From Streptomyces sp. RKND-216 (GTDB taxonomy: Bacteria; Actinomycetota; Actinomycetes; Streptomycetales; Streptomycetaceae), in NCBI RefSeq assembly GCF_004795255.1, contig NZ_SSBQ01000002.1:2499501-2563500 (forward strand): a stretch of DNA of 64,000 nt, written 5' to 3'. The position numbers were made by a program, and so were the translations under genes. Of this stretch, positions 34,302-45,680 are shown piece by piece (position 1 is the first letter of the stretch; each line of letters opens with the position of its first letter). The notes beneath the pieces are model-generated. The model made no database searches, was not told the DNA's origin, and was given only the letters and a program-made list of their open reading frames with translations.

Positions 34302-35467
34302 GGCGCGTCATCGGCCTCATGTCCGGCACCTCGCACGACGGCATCGACGCCGCCGCAGCAGACCTGGGCCTGGAGGGCGACACCCTGGTACTGCGCCCGC
34401 TGGGCATGCTCACCGAGACCTACGACGACGCCCTGCGCGAAGGGCTGGCCGCCGCACTGCCCCCGTCCCGCACCACGCTGCACGACGTGTGCCGCCTGGA
34501 CACCGGCATCGGCCGGGCGTTCGCCCGCACCGCCCGCCGGGCGAACACGGAGCTGTGCGACGGACGTGCCGAACTGGCCGTCTCGCACGGCCAGACCGTC
34601 TACCACTGGGTGGACGACGGCAGGGTGCACGGCACCCTCCAGCTCGGCGAACCGGCGTGGATCGCCGAGCACGCCGGCCTGCCCGTGCTGTCGGGTCTGC
34701 GCACCCGGGACGTGGCCGCGGGCGGGCAGGGCGCCCCGCTGGTCAGCATGGTCGACGCGCTGTGGCTCGCAGGACGCCCGGGACGTCCCGTCGCCCTCAA
34801 CCTGGGCGGAATCGCCAACCTGACGGTGATCCGAGACGGGGTGCCGCTGGCCTTCGACACCGGCCCGGCCAACGCCCTCCTCGACGCCGCCGTCGCCCAC
34901 GCCACGGACGGCCGCCTCGGCTACGATGCCGACGGCGCGCTGGCCGCCCGCGGCCACGTCGAAGAGGGCCTGCTCGACGCCCTGCTGGCCGAGCCGTACT
35001 ACGCCCGGCCCGCCCCCAAGACCACCGGCAAGGAACTGTTCCACCTCCCCTACCTGCACCGGGCGCTGGACGGCCGGGACGTCCCCACCGAGGACCTGGC
35101 AGCCACGCTCACCGCTCTCACCGCCCGCACCGTGGCCGACGCGGTGCGGGACGTGGGCGGCGACCAGGTGATCGCCTCCGGGGGCGGCACCCGCAACCCG
35201 GAGCTGATGCGGGCACTGCGCCGCGAACTGGGCTCGGGGACGCCGGTGCACACGTCCGACGAACTGGGCCTTCCGTCGGCGGCGAAGGAGGCGTACGCCT
35301 TCGCGGTCCTCGGCTGGCTGAGCGCGCACGGGCTTCCCGGCACTCTCCCGCCCTGCACCGGCGCCCGCCGGGCCACCGTGCTGGGCTCGCTCACCCCGGG
35401 CCCGGACGGCTTCCCCGCACCGGCACGCCCCGCCACCGCACCCCGCCGCCTGCACGTCCGCAGGTGA
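34298..35467 (+). CDS. anmK: anhydro-N-acetylmuramic acid kinase
   Basis: 389 residues. ATP + anhydro-MurNAc to MurNAc-6-P + ADP, the step that recycles cell-wall muropeptide sugar. Family marks: VIGLMSGTSHDGIDAA at the N-terminus, VSHGQTVYH, VALNLGGIANLTV, FDTGPANALLDA and IASGGGTRNPELM. GTG 34298 is used because it overlaps the MFS stop (GTGA) and the family begins exactly there. Cytoplasmic. Regulation by the upstream DasR-like box would link it with GlcNAc metabolism. Confidence 0.94.
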   Translation: MRRVIGLMSGTSHDGIDAAAADLGLEGDTLVLRPLGMLTETYDDALREGLAAALPPSRTTLHDVCRLDTGIGRAFARTARRANTELCDGRAELAVSHGQTVYHWVDDGRVHGTLQLGEPAWIAEHAGLPVLSGLRTRDVAAGGQGAPLVSMVDALWLAGRPGRPVALNLGGIANLTVIRDGVPLAFDTGPANALLDAAVAHATDGRLGYDADGALAARGHVEEGLLDALLAEPYYARPAPKTTGKELFHLPYLHRALDGRDVPTEDLAATLTALTARTVADAVRDVGGDQVIASGGGTRNPELMRALRRELGSGTPVHTSDELGLPSAAKEAYAFAVLGWLSAHGLPGTLPPCTGARRATVLGSLTPGPDGFPAPARPATAPRRLHVRR

Positions 35468-35531
35468 ACGGCGGGGCCCCGGTGCGCCCGCCTGCCGTGG
35501 GCCCGCCGGGGAGCCGCGCGGCCGGGGCGAC

Positions 35532-36209
35532 TCAGCCGCGGTCGGCGAGCTTGTCCCAGAAGTGCTGCACGATGTCGTCGAGGTAGCGCCGCCCCAGCTC
35601 GCCGGAGGCGGCGCTACCGGCTCTGCTGAGGGTGGCGGCCATCAGGCCCTGGTACTCCTGGTGCATGGCGCGCAGGGGTTCCTTCAGGTCGCGCTTGTCC
35701 AGGGAGATCAGCTTGGCGATCGCGCGGATGTGGGCCTGCCAGCGCGTCGTGACGGCCTCGGTGAGGAGGCCGGCAAGCTCGCCCTCCAGACCCGTGACGG
35801 CGATGTGGTCGGGGACCGGAAGGTCGAGCAGGGTGCCGAGTTTCGCGGACTGCCGTTCGTCACCGGCCCAGCGGCCGGTCTCCTCCATGTGGCGGTAGGC
35901 GTCGAGCGGGACGCCGGTGAAGCCGGCCACGTCCTCGGCGGCGAGTCCACGTGCCAGACGGTGTTCCAGCAGAGTGCGGGGACGCCCCATCAGTTCACCC
36001 GGCGCACACCACAGGGCGCCCGCGAGGGCCGTGAGTTCGTTCGCCGACGGCAGGGCCTCACCGCGCTCCCACGCGGCGATGTGGCCGGGGCTGACGTGGA
36101 CGAGACCGTAGGAGGCGCGCATGCCGTGGGCGACGTGGCCGTGGGCCATCCCGAGTTTCTCGCGCAGGGTGCGGGCTGCGCGCGCGTCGAAGGGGATCGG
36201 TGGATGCAC
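35532..36209 (-). CDS. XRE-family DNA-binding protein
   Basis: 225 residues. Helix-turn-helix in the first 60 residues: ARTLREKLGMAHGHVAHGMR with SPGHIAAWERGEALPSANEL; the rest (about 100-225) is helical with no known domain. I choose GTG 36209 because TACTCT, a -10 box, ends 7 nt upstream (leaderless); the longer frame to 36389 would cover the palindrome. A perfect 16-bp palindrome lies 54 bp upstream. Convergent with anmK, divergent from the purine permease, which it may regulate. Not the DUF5753 type. Confidence 0.8.
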   Translation of the reverse strand: MHPPIPFDARAARTLREKLGMAHGHVAHGMRASYGLVHVSPGHIAAWERGEALPSANELTALAGALWCAPGELMGRPRTLLEHRLARGLAAEDVAGFTGVPLDAYRHMEETGRWAGDERQSAKLGTLLDLPVPDHIAVTGLEGELAGLLTEAVTTRWQAHIRAIAKLISLDKRDLKEPLRAMHQEYQGLMAATLSRAGSAASGELGRRYLDDIVQHFWDKLADRG

Positions 36210-36262
36210 GCGCTGAGAGTAGGGAGTCACCGACGGCCACTCCACTGCCGCTGTCGCCCCCT

Positions 36263-36278
36263 TCCCGCTATAGCGGGA
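36263..36278. promoter_or_regulatory. perfect 16-bp palindrome, likely XRE operator
   Basis: TCCCGCTATAGCGGGA is exactly self-complementary, in the 274-bp region between the XRE gene and the NCS2 permease gene. The centre (CTATAG) could be a -10 on either strand. Confidence 0.6.
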
Positions 36279-36483
36279 TAGGTCTTCACCGATTCTGTAG
36301 GAAGCGACAGGGATGGCGCGGCGACGTCGACTAGGGGATTCCGCAAGACAATTGTGAACGTGCCCCTGCCACGCGAGATCCCCTCGCATGGTGCGGCATG
36401 GGTGTACGTGCCCTCGCCGTCATTCCCCCGGCAGCACCACCCTGCTTTCCCCTTTCTCACGAGCAGGTCCAGGAGACCCAGCA

Positions 36484-37929
36484 ATGCAGACCAGCACCAC
36501 GACCAAGAACGAGGCGCCACCCTCCGGAGGCGGTGGCGCGGTGGACCGCTTCTTCCGCATCAGCGAACGCGGTTCGACCTACGCACGGGAGATACGCGGC
36601 GGCCTCGCCACCTTCTTCACGATGGCGTACATCCTCGTGCTCAACCCCATCATCCTCGGAAGTGCCGAGGACAAGTTCGGCGAGCAGCTCGACCCGACCC
36701 AACTCGCCACCGCCACGGCACTTGTGGCCGCCGTGATGACCGTGATCATGGGCGTCGGCGGCAATCTACCACTCGCCCTGGCCGCGGGCCTCGGCCTCAA
36801 CGCCGTCGTCGCCTTCCAGGTCGCGCCCCTGATGAGCTGGGACGACGCGATGGGCCTCATCGTCCTGGAGGGCCTGCTGATCTGCGTGCTGGTCCTGACG
36901 GGACTGCGCGAGGCGGTCATGCACGCCATCCCGCAGGCCCTCAAACAGGCGATCAGCGTGGGCATCGGTCTGTTCATCGCCCTGATCGGCTTCGTCGACG
37001 CGGGCTTCGTCACGCGCATCCCGGACGCGGCGAACACCACCGTGCCCGTCCAGCTCGGCACCGGCAACCTCACCGGCTGGCCGATGCTCGTCTTCTGCCT
37101 CGGCGTGCTCCTGACGGTCGTCCTGCTCGCCCGCAAGGTGAAGGGCGCCATCCTCATCAGCATCGTCCTGATGACCGTCCTCGCCGTCGTCATCAACGAG
37201 CTGGCCACGGTAACGAACTGGGGCCTCACCTCGCCGACGCTGCCCGACGGCCCCGTCGCGGCCCCCGACTTCGGGCTGCTCGGCGAGTTCGACGTGTTCG
37301 GGGCATTCGGACAGGTCAGCATTCTGACGGTGGTCCTGCTGGTCTTCACGCTCATCCTGTCGGACTTCTTCGACACCATGGGCACCGTCGTCGGCGTCAC
37401 CGCCGAGGCCGGACTCCTCGACGAGCGCGGCCAGGTCCCCGGCCTGGGCCGGGTGCTGCTCATCGACGGCGCGGCCGCGGTCGCCGGCGGTGCGTCCTCC
37501 GCCTCGTCCGCCACGACCTACATCGAGTCCGCCGCGGGTGTCGGCGAAGGCGCACGGACCGGCTTCGCCAGCGTCGTGACCGGTGGCCTGTTCACCCTCG
37601 CCCTCTTCCTCACCCCGCTGCTGACCATCGTGCCGCTCCAGGCCGCCTCCCCCGCCCTGGTCGCGGTCGGCTTCCTGATGATGACGCAGGTCCGGCACAT
37701 CGACTGGGACCGCTTCGAGCTGGCCATCCCGGCGTTCCTGACCATCGCCGTCATGCCGTTCACCTACTCCATCACCAACGGTATCGGCGCCGGCTTCATC
37801 GCCTACGTGGTCATCAAGGCGTGCCTGGGCAAGGCACGCGAGGTGCACTGGCTGCTCTGGGGCACCGCCGCGCTGTTCCTCGTGTACTTCGCCATCGACC
37901 CCGTCAAGCAGGCCCTCGGCCTGTCCTAG
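36484..37929 (+). CDS. NCS2 family purine permease (AzgA-type)
   Basis: 481 residues, about 12-14 hydrophobic segments. Starts with FFRISERGSTYAREIRGGLATFFTMAYI; GLGLNAVVAF in helix 3 and DFFDTMGTVVGV plus SATTYIESAAGVGEGARTG are the AzgA/GhxP signatures for adenine/guanine/hypoxanthine:H+ symport. ATG 36484 has CAGGAG upstream. The upstream region contains ACAATTGT (36348-36355) and the 16-bp palindrome; no riboswitch was recognised. Ends in a strong terminator. Confidence 0.92.
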   Translation: MQTSTTTKNEAPPSGGGGAVDRFFRISERGSTYAREIRGGLATFFTMAYILVLNPIILGSAEDKFGEQLDPTQLATATALVAAVMTVIMGVGGNLPLALAAGLGLNAVVAFQVAPLMSWDDAMGLIVLEGLLICVLVLTGLREAVMHAIPQALKQAISVGIGLFIALIGFVDAGFVTRIPDAANTTVPVQLGTGNLTGWPMLVFCLGVLLTVVLLARKVKGAILISIVLMTVLAVVINELATVTNWGLTSPTLPDGPVAAPDFGLLGEFDVFGAFGQVSILTVVLLVFTLILSDFFDTMGTVVGVTAEAGLLDERGQVPGLGRVLLIDGAAAVAGGASSASSATTYIESAAGVGEGARTGFASVVTGGLFTLALFLTPLLTIVPLQAASPALVAVGFLMMTQVRHIDWDRFELAIPAFLTIAVMPFTYSITNGIGAGFIAYVVIKACLGKAREVHWLLWGTAALFLVYFAIDPVKQALGLS

Positions 37930-37959
37930 CACCCCTCTGCCCCTCACCACCGGGACGCC

Positions 37960-37995
37960 GGACGCCCCCGGGAAGGCGACTTCCCGGGGGCGTCC
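37960..37995. terminator. 16-bp hairpin between purine permease and katG
   Basis: GGACGCCCCCGGGAAG (37960-37975) pairs perfectly with 37980-37995 around GCGA. Serves the permease and, by symmetry, the convergent katG. Confidence 0.8.
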
Positions 37996-38043
37996 TGTGC
38001 GAGCGGTGCGACCTGCCGCCCGTCGACCCGTCGGCCTGTGCGA

Positions 38044-40360
<2,317 letters not shown>

Positions 40361-40383
40361 TACACATCCCAGACGCGTACGTC

Positions 40384-40413
40384 TTCAATTCCTCGACGCG
40401 ACGCTGCTAGGTT
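40384..40413 (+). promoter_or_regulatory. leaderless promoter of the Fur-family gene
   Basis: -35-like TTCAAT (40384-40389), 18-bp spacer, -10 TAGGTT (40408-40413), ATG 6 nt later at 40420. No ribosome binding site precedes the ATG. Confidence 0.5.
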
Positions 40414-40419
40414 GCGCCC

Positions 40420-40836
40420 ATGAGTGACCTGCTGGGACGGCTTCGAGCACGTGGCTGGCGGATGACCGCTCAACGCCGGGTGGTCGCCGAGGTACTCGAC
40501 GGCGACCACATCCACCTCACCGCGGACGAGGTACTGTCGCGCGCGACCGCGCGTCTTCCGGAGATCTCCCGCGCCACCGTCTACAACGCGCTCGGCGAAC
40601 TCGTCTCCCTCGGCGAGGTGCTCGAGGTCGTCGACGGCCGCGCCAAGCGCTACGACCCCAACGCCCGCCCCCACCACCACCTGACCTGCTCGGCCTGCGG
40701 CACCATCCGCGACGTCCACCCCGCCGGCGACCCCCTCGACCTCCTCCCCGCCGCCGAACGCCACGGCTTCCAGGTCACCACCGCCGAGATCACCTTCCGC
40801 GGCCGCTGCCCCACCTGCACCACCGCCCCCGGCTGA
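40420..40836 (+). CDS. Fur family peroxide/metal-responsive repressor (CatR/PerR-like)
   Basis: 138 residues. Winged helix LRARGWRMTAQRRVVAEVL and ISRATVYNALGELV; regulatory part with RPHHHLTCSACGTIRDV and RCPTCTT, i.e. the HHH metal site and the two CxxC pairs for structural zinc. Position head-to-head with katG makes it the likely peroxide sensor, as CatR and FurA proteins are for catalases in Streptomyces; there FurA usually precedes its catalase-peroxidase in the same direction, so this divergent layout is more like catR-catA. Leaderless promoter. Confidence 0.9.
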   Translation: MSDLLGRLRARGWRMTAQRRVVAEVLDGDHIHLTADEVLSRATARLPEISRATVYNALGELVSLGEVLEVVDGRAKRYDPNARPHHHLTCSACGTIRDVHPAGDPLDLLPAAERHGFQVTTAEITFRGRCPTCTTAPG

Positions 40837-40847
40837 CCGCCCCGCGC

Positions 40848-41849
40848 TCAGCCACCGACCCGCCCCGCATCGACCAGCCGGCCGCGTTCCACCTCCACCA
40901 GCACCGGCACGCCGTCCGGCAGCTGCCCCGCGAGGCGGTCGAGCAGACCACCCACCGGGGGCAGCTCGCCGGGGAGACGGACGTGGATGCGCATCGTTCG
41001 GGACGTCGTGTCCACCACGGTGACCGACGCGCCCGGCACGTCGGCCAGCCACTGCTCCGCTGCCTGCTTCGCCTTCCCCCGCCAGACGTCGAGCAGAAGG
41101 GTGAGTGCGGTGTTCGCCGCCAGCGGCACGAAGACGACGGCGAACAGCAGGGACATGGCGACGTACGCCCGCCGAGCGGGCCGTCCGGTCGCCCGGACCT
41201 CGCCGCGACCGTAGCCCAGAGCGGCGAACACCACCATCCCTCCGAAGACCAGCGCGAAAAGGTTGGACAGGAAGAGCACCAGCGCCCCCAGCGCCAACCA
41301 CCCCTCCAAACGCCCGAGGCACACGCCGGCCACCACCAGCGGCGGCACCAGGGAGATCGCGATCGCGACTCCGGGAAGCACGGCGGCGACGTCCCGCCGC
41401 GCGAGGGCCACCGCTCCGGCGAAGCCCGTCGCCAACGCGGCGACCAGATCCATCAGCCCCGGGGACGTCCGCGACGCGACCTGGCTGTTTCCCAGCAGGG
41501 CATAGTGATCGGGCAGCACCACGGAGAACACGGCACCGAGCGCGACCACCAGCAGGCAGGCGAACAGCACGAGCCTCGCCGCTCCGTTCCGGCGGCGTTG
41601 CACCGATCCCAGAGCGACGCCCATGATCGGCGTCGACAGCGGCGCGATGATCATCGCGCCGATCACGGTTGCCGTCGAGTCCGTGATCACCCCTCCCGCC
41701 GCGATGACCCCCGACAGAAACAGCATCGCCCAGAACGCCGACCTCTTGGCCCGGCTGTCCCCGGACGACAGGTCCAGATCCTCTGCCAGCTCCTCCAGAG
41801 AACGGCGCTGGGAATCGGGCAACACCCGGGCTCGGACTCCACTGAGCAT
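40848..41849 (-). CDS. DUF389 family membrane protein
   Basis: 333 residues. An N-terminal soluble 35 residues, then at least six hydrophobic segments with VITDSTATVIGAMIIAPLSTPIMGVALG, shown in two pieces in the family as STAxVIGAMIIAPLxxPI, and IAISLVPPLVVAGV; C-terminal 80 residues are soluble and contain VDTTSRTMRIHVRLPG. The family (TIGR00341 type) has no established function. Convergent with the Fur gene, 11 bp apart. ATG 41849 has AGGCGAAG upstream. Confidence 0.88.
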   Translation of the reverse strand: MLSGVRARVLPDSQRRSLEELAEDLDLSSGDSRAKRSAFWAMLFLSGVIAAGGVITDSTATVIGAMIIAPLSTPIMGVALGSVQRRRNGAARLVLFACLLVVALGAVFSVVLPDHYALLGNSQVASRTSPGLMDLVAALATGFAGAVALARRDVAAVLPGVAIAISLVPPLVVAGVCLGRLEGWLALGALVLFLSNLFALVFGGMVVFAALGYGRGEVRATGRPARRAYVAMSLLFAVVFVPLAANTALTLLLDVWRGKAKQAAEQWLADVPGASVTVVDTTSRTMRIHVRLPGELPPVGGLLDRLAGQLPDGVPVLVEVERGRLVDAGRVGG

Positions 41850-42251
41850 GCTCTTCGCCTATCACAGCCGGCACCCGCCGGCGCACCTCACGCGGCGCGC
41901 AACACGCAGGTTCACCACCATGGCTTCCGAATCACCCCGCGCGTGAACGCGACCGTCGGCGTCCGAGCGCCCTGCCGCCGTCGGGAAGGCCGAAATGCCA
42001 CCCTCGCGTGCGTGCTCCACCTCGGTAGAGCGACCGCAGCCCGGCTTCGAGCGCGATGCACGAGTCTGGCCGGCCCTGCCGCCCGGCAGCTCACTCCTAC
42101 TGCACCACGACCGCTAGCGGATCGCTCCGACCGGCTCCGACCGGCGCTGGCCGATGTCCGGGGCTGGCCGGTCGGAGCGAGAACGCCACCGGCGGCCGGA
42201 GCCGGAGAAGGCTCGCGGCTTCCCGACCCCTCCATGCCCCCTGCAGCAGAA
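41850..42251. other. gene-free stretch with an inverted repeat
   Basis: No credible ORF in about 400 bp between the DUF389 gene and the tRNA terminator. It contains a 13-bp inverted repeat (TCGCTCCGACCGG at 42122-42134 with 42168-42180) and a nested extra copy CTCCGACCGG (42135-42144). Otherwise nothing definite. Confidence 0.45.
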
Positions 42252-42285
42252 AACCCCAGGTCAGAGAGGAATCTGACCTGGGGTT
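42252..42285 (-). terminator. terminator of tRNA-Thr
   Basis: AACCCCAGGTCAGA (42252-42265) pairs perfectly with 42272-42285; 6-nt loop; 6 nt after the tRNA. Confidence 0.85.
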
Positions 42286-42291
42286 CAAGTG

Positions 42292-42365
42292 AGCCGCCTA
42301 GGGGAGTCGAACCCCTGACCTACGCATTACGAGTGCGTCGCTCTGGCCGACTGAGCTAAGGCGGC
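42292..42365 (-). tRNA. tRNA-Thr (CGT)
   Basis: 74-nt cloverleaf on the minus strand: acceptor GCCGCCT/AGGCGGC, D-arm AGCTCAGTCGGCCAGAGC, anticodon loop with CGT in ACTCGTAAT, T-arm GGGGTTCGACTCCCC. CCA is not encoded. TAGACT (42408-42403) upstream is a possible -10. Confidence 0.95.
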
Positions 42366-42459
42366 GTGTGCTCGTGCCATGGTGGCGTGAGCAGCGGGAT
42401 GAAGTCTACAGGGTTTGCCGGGATGCCCCGGACCGGGGGCACCCCGGGGGTGAGGGGTG

Positions 42460-44055
42460 TCAGGAGCAGCGCTTGCCCTCGGGCGGCATGTCGCCGTCGA
42501 CGTAGTAGCGGGTGATCGCCTCGTCGATGCAGCGGCTGCCCTGCATGAAGGCGGTGTGGCCGTCGCCGTCGTAGGTCAGCAGGTCGGCGGTCTTCATCTG
42601 GCCGGCGAGGCCCTGGGCCCAGGCGTACGGGGTGGCCGGGTCGCGGGTGGTGCCGACGACGATCATGGGCGCCGCGCCGTTCGCCGCGATGCGGTGCGGC
42701 TCGCCCGTGTGCTCGACCTGCCAGTAGGCGCAGTTCAGCGAGGCCCAGGCGAAGGTGCGGCCGAAGACGGGGGACACCTTCTCGAAGGAGGCCACCCCGT
42801 CCCTGACCTCTGCCGGGCCGGAGAAGGCCGGCGGGAGGTCGAGGCAGTTCACGGCCGGGTTGGCGAACATGATGTTGCCGTAGGAGCCGTCGGCCGCGCG
42901 CTCGTAGTAGGCGTCGGCGAGGGCAAGCAGGCCAGCGCCGTCGCCTTCCATCCCGTCGGCGAGAGCGGCGCGCAGACGCGGCCAGTACACCTGTGTGTAC
43001 ATGGCCTGGATGACGCCCGTGGTGGCCAGCGACTCGGTCAGCGTGCGGGACTCGCCGGTCTCCAGCGGCTTGTCGTCGACCTTTTCGAAGAACGCGCCGA
43101 GTTTCTTGCCCGCCTGCCGGGTGGTGCCGTTGCCGAGCGGGCAGTTGCGCCGTTCGACACAGTCCTCGGCGAAGGCGCGGAAGGCGGTGGCGAAGCCGCC
43201 CGTCTGCTGCCGGTTGATGTCGACGGCCTCCAGCGAGGGGTCCATCGCGCCGTCGAGCACGAGGCGGCCGGTGCGGGAGGGGAAGAGGCCCGCGTAGGTC
43301 GCGCCCAGGTAGGTGCCATAGGAGGCGCCGTAGTAGTACAGCTTCTCGTCGCCCAGGGCGGCGCGCAGGACGTCCATGTCGCGGGCGACGTCGCGGGTGG
43401 AGACGTGCGCGAGGAGGCCGCTGGTGCGCTGCTCGCAGCCCTCGGCGAAGTTCTTGTACGCGGTGACCAGCTCGTCGACCTCGCCCGGGTCGTCGGGCGT
43501 CTGGTCGGTGCGGGTGTAGCCGTCCATCTCCCGGTCGGAGAGGCACTCGACGGGCTCGCTGCGTCCGACGCCGCGCGGGTCCATGCCGACGATGTCGTAG
43601 TTCTCGCGGAGTTCGGGCGGGAAGCCCACGGCAGCGGCCTGCTGCAGGTAGTCGATCGCGGACCCGCCCGGGCCGCCCGGGTTCACCATCAGGGAGCCGA
43701 CGGGGTCGCCCCCGCCCGGCGCCTTCTTGCGGGACACAGCGAGTTGGAGGTCGGAGCCCGCGGAGGGGTCGTCGTAGTCCAGTGGCACGGTGAGGTTCGC
43801 GCACTCGAAGCCGATGGTGCCGCACTCGCCCCACTTCAGGTCCTGCTCGTAGTACGTCTGCAGGACGGCGGGGATCTTCTTCGGCAGGGGACGCAGCGGA
43901 GCAGCGTCACCGCCCGGTGGACGGGTGCTGGTGGGCAGCGGCTGCTTGCTCTCCGACTTGTCCGACCCGCCGTCATCCGAGGTGCAGCCGGAGATCAGCA
44001 GCGCGGCGCCGACCACGACGGCTGTGGAGGAACGGAGCACACGCCTGAATTCCAT
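42460..44055 (-). CDS. secreted tripeptidyl aminopeptidase-type lipoprotein (SlpD/SlpE-like)
   Basis: 531 residues, alpha/beta hydrolase of family S33. Lipobox LLISGC with Cys 24, so lipid-anchored outside the membrane. Oxyanion stretch VNPGGPGGS (124-132), nucleophile in GASYG (Ser 245), Asp in TTRDPATP and His in GDGHTAF near the C-terminus complete the triad. Paired cysteines near the C-terminus (GSRCID and GKRCS) are as in Streptomyces SlpD/SlpE and Tap. Removes N-terminal tripeptides from exported proteins. Sits just downstream of holB as in S. coelicolor, from memory. Confidence 0.9.
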   Translation of the reverse strand: MEFRRVLRSSTAVVVGAALLISGCTSDDGGSDKSESKQPLPTSTRPPGGDAAPLRPLPKKIPAVLQTYYEQDLKWGECGTIGFECANLTVPLDYDDPSAGSDLQLAVSRKKAPGGGDPVGSLMVNPGGPGGSAIDYLQQAAAVGFPPELRENYDIVGMDPRGVGRSEPVECLSDREMDGYTRTDQTPDDPGEVDELVTAYKNFAEGCEQRTSGLLAHVSTRDVARDMDVLRAALGDEKLYYYGASYGTYLGATYAGLFPSRTGRLVLDGAMDPSLEAVDINRQQTGGFATAFRAFAEDCVERRNCPLGNGTTRQAGKKLGAFFEKVDDKPLETGESRTLTESLATTGVIQAMYTQVYWPRLRAALADGMEGDGAGLLALADAYYERAADGSYGNIMFANPAVNCLDLPPAFSGPAEVRDGVASFEKVSPVFGRTFAWASLNCAYWQVEHTGEPHRIAANGAAPMIVVGTTRDPATPYAWAQGLAGQMKTADLLTYDGDGHTAFMQGSRCIDEAITRYYVDGDMPPEGKRCS

Positions 44056-44138
44056 GACGAACGTTTCCCTTGGTTGGCGGCGGGTCGCGGGAGCGAACCG
44101 GATACGGGTCGATCTTCGGAGCGTATCCGGACAAGTGG

Positions 44139-45347
44139 TCAGCCCGCGCGCAGCGACATCGCCATGGCCTCCACCGCGAGCAGCGGCGCGACGTTGCGGT
44201 CCAGGGCCGTACGGCACTCCAGGATCGCCTCGATGCGGCGCAGCGTCTGCTCGGGCCGGGAGCTCGCGGCGAGCTGCGTGACGGCGTCGCCGGCCTCCTC
44301 GTCGGCGAGGGCCGCGGTCGAGCCGAACTGTCTGGCCAGCACGTCGCGGTAGAAGCCGGTCAGGTCGGTGAGGGCCAGGTCGAGGGAGTCGCGCTGGGTG
44401 CGGGTCGCACGGCGCTTCTGCCGGTCCTCGAGCTCCTTCATCGCGCCCGCGGTGCCGCGCGGCAGCCGCTTCCCCTCGGAGGCGCCGAGTGCGGTCCGCA
44501 GCTCCTCCGTCTCCTTCGCGTCGATCTCTTCCGCGGCCTGCTTGGCGTCCTCGGCTGCGGCGTCGACCAGTTCCTGGGCCGCCTTGAGCGCACCGCCGAT
44601 GTCCGCGACGCGCTGCGGCAGGCGGAGCACCGCGGCGCGACGGGCGCGGGCCCGCTCGTCGGTCGCGAGGCGGCGCGCCCGGCCGATGTGCCCCTGAGTG
44701 GCGCGGGCGGCGGCCGCGGCCGGGCCCGGTTCGACGCCGTCCCGGCGGACCAGCATGTCCGCGACGGCGTCCACCGGCGGCGTACGGAGGGAGAGGGTGC
44801 GGCAACGGGAGCGGATGGTGGGCAGGACGTCCTCGGTGGACGGCGCGCACAGCAGCCACACGGTGCGCGACGCGGGCTCCTCGACGGCCTTCAGCAGCAC
44901 GTTCCCCGCGCCCTCGGTGAGACGGTCGGCGTCCTCCAGCACGATCACCTGCCACCGTCCGCCGGCCGGCGACATCTGGGCGCGGCGCACCAGGTCGCGG
45001 GTCTCCTTGACGCCGATGGTGAGCAGGTCGGTTCGGACCACCTCGACGTCGGCGTGCGTGCCGACGAGGGAGGTGTGGCAGCCGTCGCAGAAGCCGCAGC
45101 CGGGCTGCCCGCCGAGGGCACGGTCCGGGCTGACGCACTGGAGCGCGGCGGCGAAGGCGCGGGCGGCGGTGGAACGGCCGCAGCCGGGCGGGCCGGTGAA
45201 CAGCCAGGCGTGCGTCATGGCGGAGCCGGACAGGGCGACCGGCTCGCCGGTTGCCTCCGCGGTGACGTACGCGTCCGCGTCCCGGGCGGCGGCGGCAAGC
45301 TGCTCGACGGCCCGCGCCTGGCCGACGACGTCGTCCCAAACGGGCAT
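44139..45347 (-). CDS. holB: DNA polymerase III subunit delta'
   Basis: 402 residues. Clamp-loader AAA+ subunit. MPVWDDVVGQARAVEQL start, degenerate Walker A GPPGCGRSTAARAFA, zinc-binding CGFCDGC with the preceding Cys (QPGCGFCDGCHT), VIVLEDADRLTEGAGNVLLKAVEEP (Walker B/sensor region), and IRSRCRTL (sensor 1/SRC). The C-terminal 180 residues include the oligomerisation collar. ATG 45347 follows GAGGAC. Follows tmk in the same direction after 333 bp. Confidence 0.92.
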   Translation of the reverse strand: MPVWDDVVGQARAVEQLAAAARDADAYVTAEATGEPVALSGSAMTHAWLFTGPPGCGRSTAARAFAAALQCVSPDRALGGQPGCGFCDGCHTSLVGTHADVEVVRTDLLTIGVKETRDLVRRAQMSPAGGRWQVIVLEDADRLTEGAGNVLLKAVEEPASRTVWLLCAPSTEDVLPTIRSRCRTLSLRTPPVDAVADMLVRRDGVEPGPAAAAARATQGHIGRARRLATDERARARRAAVLRLPQRVADIGGALKAAQELVDAAAEDAKQAAEEIDAKETEELRTALGASEGKRLPRGTAGAMKELEDRQKRRATRTQRDSLDLALTDLTGFYRDVLARQFGSTAALADEEAGDAVTQLAASSRPEQTLRRIEAILECRTALDRNVAPLLAVEAMAMSLRAG

Positions 45348-45680
45348 GTGGGGCCGTCCTCTCCGCGACGTGCGCTGCGCTGTGCGGTTCCCATTGTGCG
45401 GGACGCCTGTGACAGCTCCTTGCCGGTGCCGGGAACATGCCCGGTCAGCCGGAACGACGCGCGGCGTCCGGCGGCCGCTTCCGGGGAGGGGAACGGCCGT
45501 GGGGGCGAAGGCGGACCCCGTCGGGGGCCACCGAACGGGCTCGTCCGCCCCGCGCCGCCGACGTGCTCTGCGGTTCACCGGCGTGGTGCAGGGTGCTCCC
45601 GTGCGTGCTCCCCGCCCGGCGTCCGCCGCGTACCGGTGGGGCGGAAGCGGGCGCGGTGTGCCACCGCTGCGGCCGCCGCG
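45348..45680. other. gene-free stretch between holB and tmk
   Basis: 333 bp on the path of the minus-strand genes. I see no convincing gene, hairpin or promoter; it may hold a separate holB promoter. Confidence 0.4.

Noticed and set aside
36210..36483. Purine riboswitch upstream of the NCS2 permease
   Set aside because: No conserved purine-aptamer core or three-stem junction was found; only the palindrome and ACAATTGT stand out.
42010..42070. tRNA-like fragment (CTCGGTAGAGC and GGCTTCGAGC) near tRNA-Thr
   Set aside because: No acceptor stem or anticodon arm could be paired; the resemblance is limited to short GC-rich strings.
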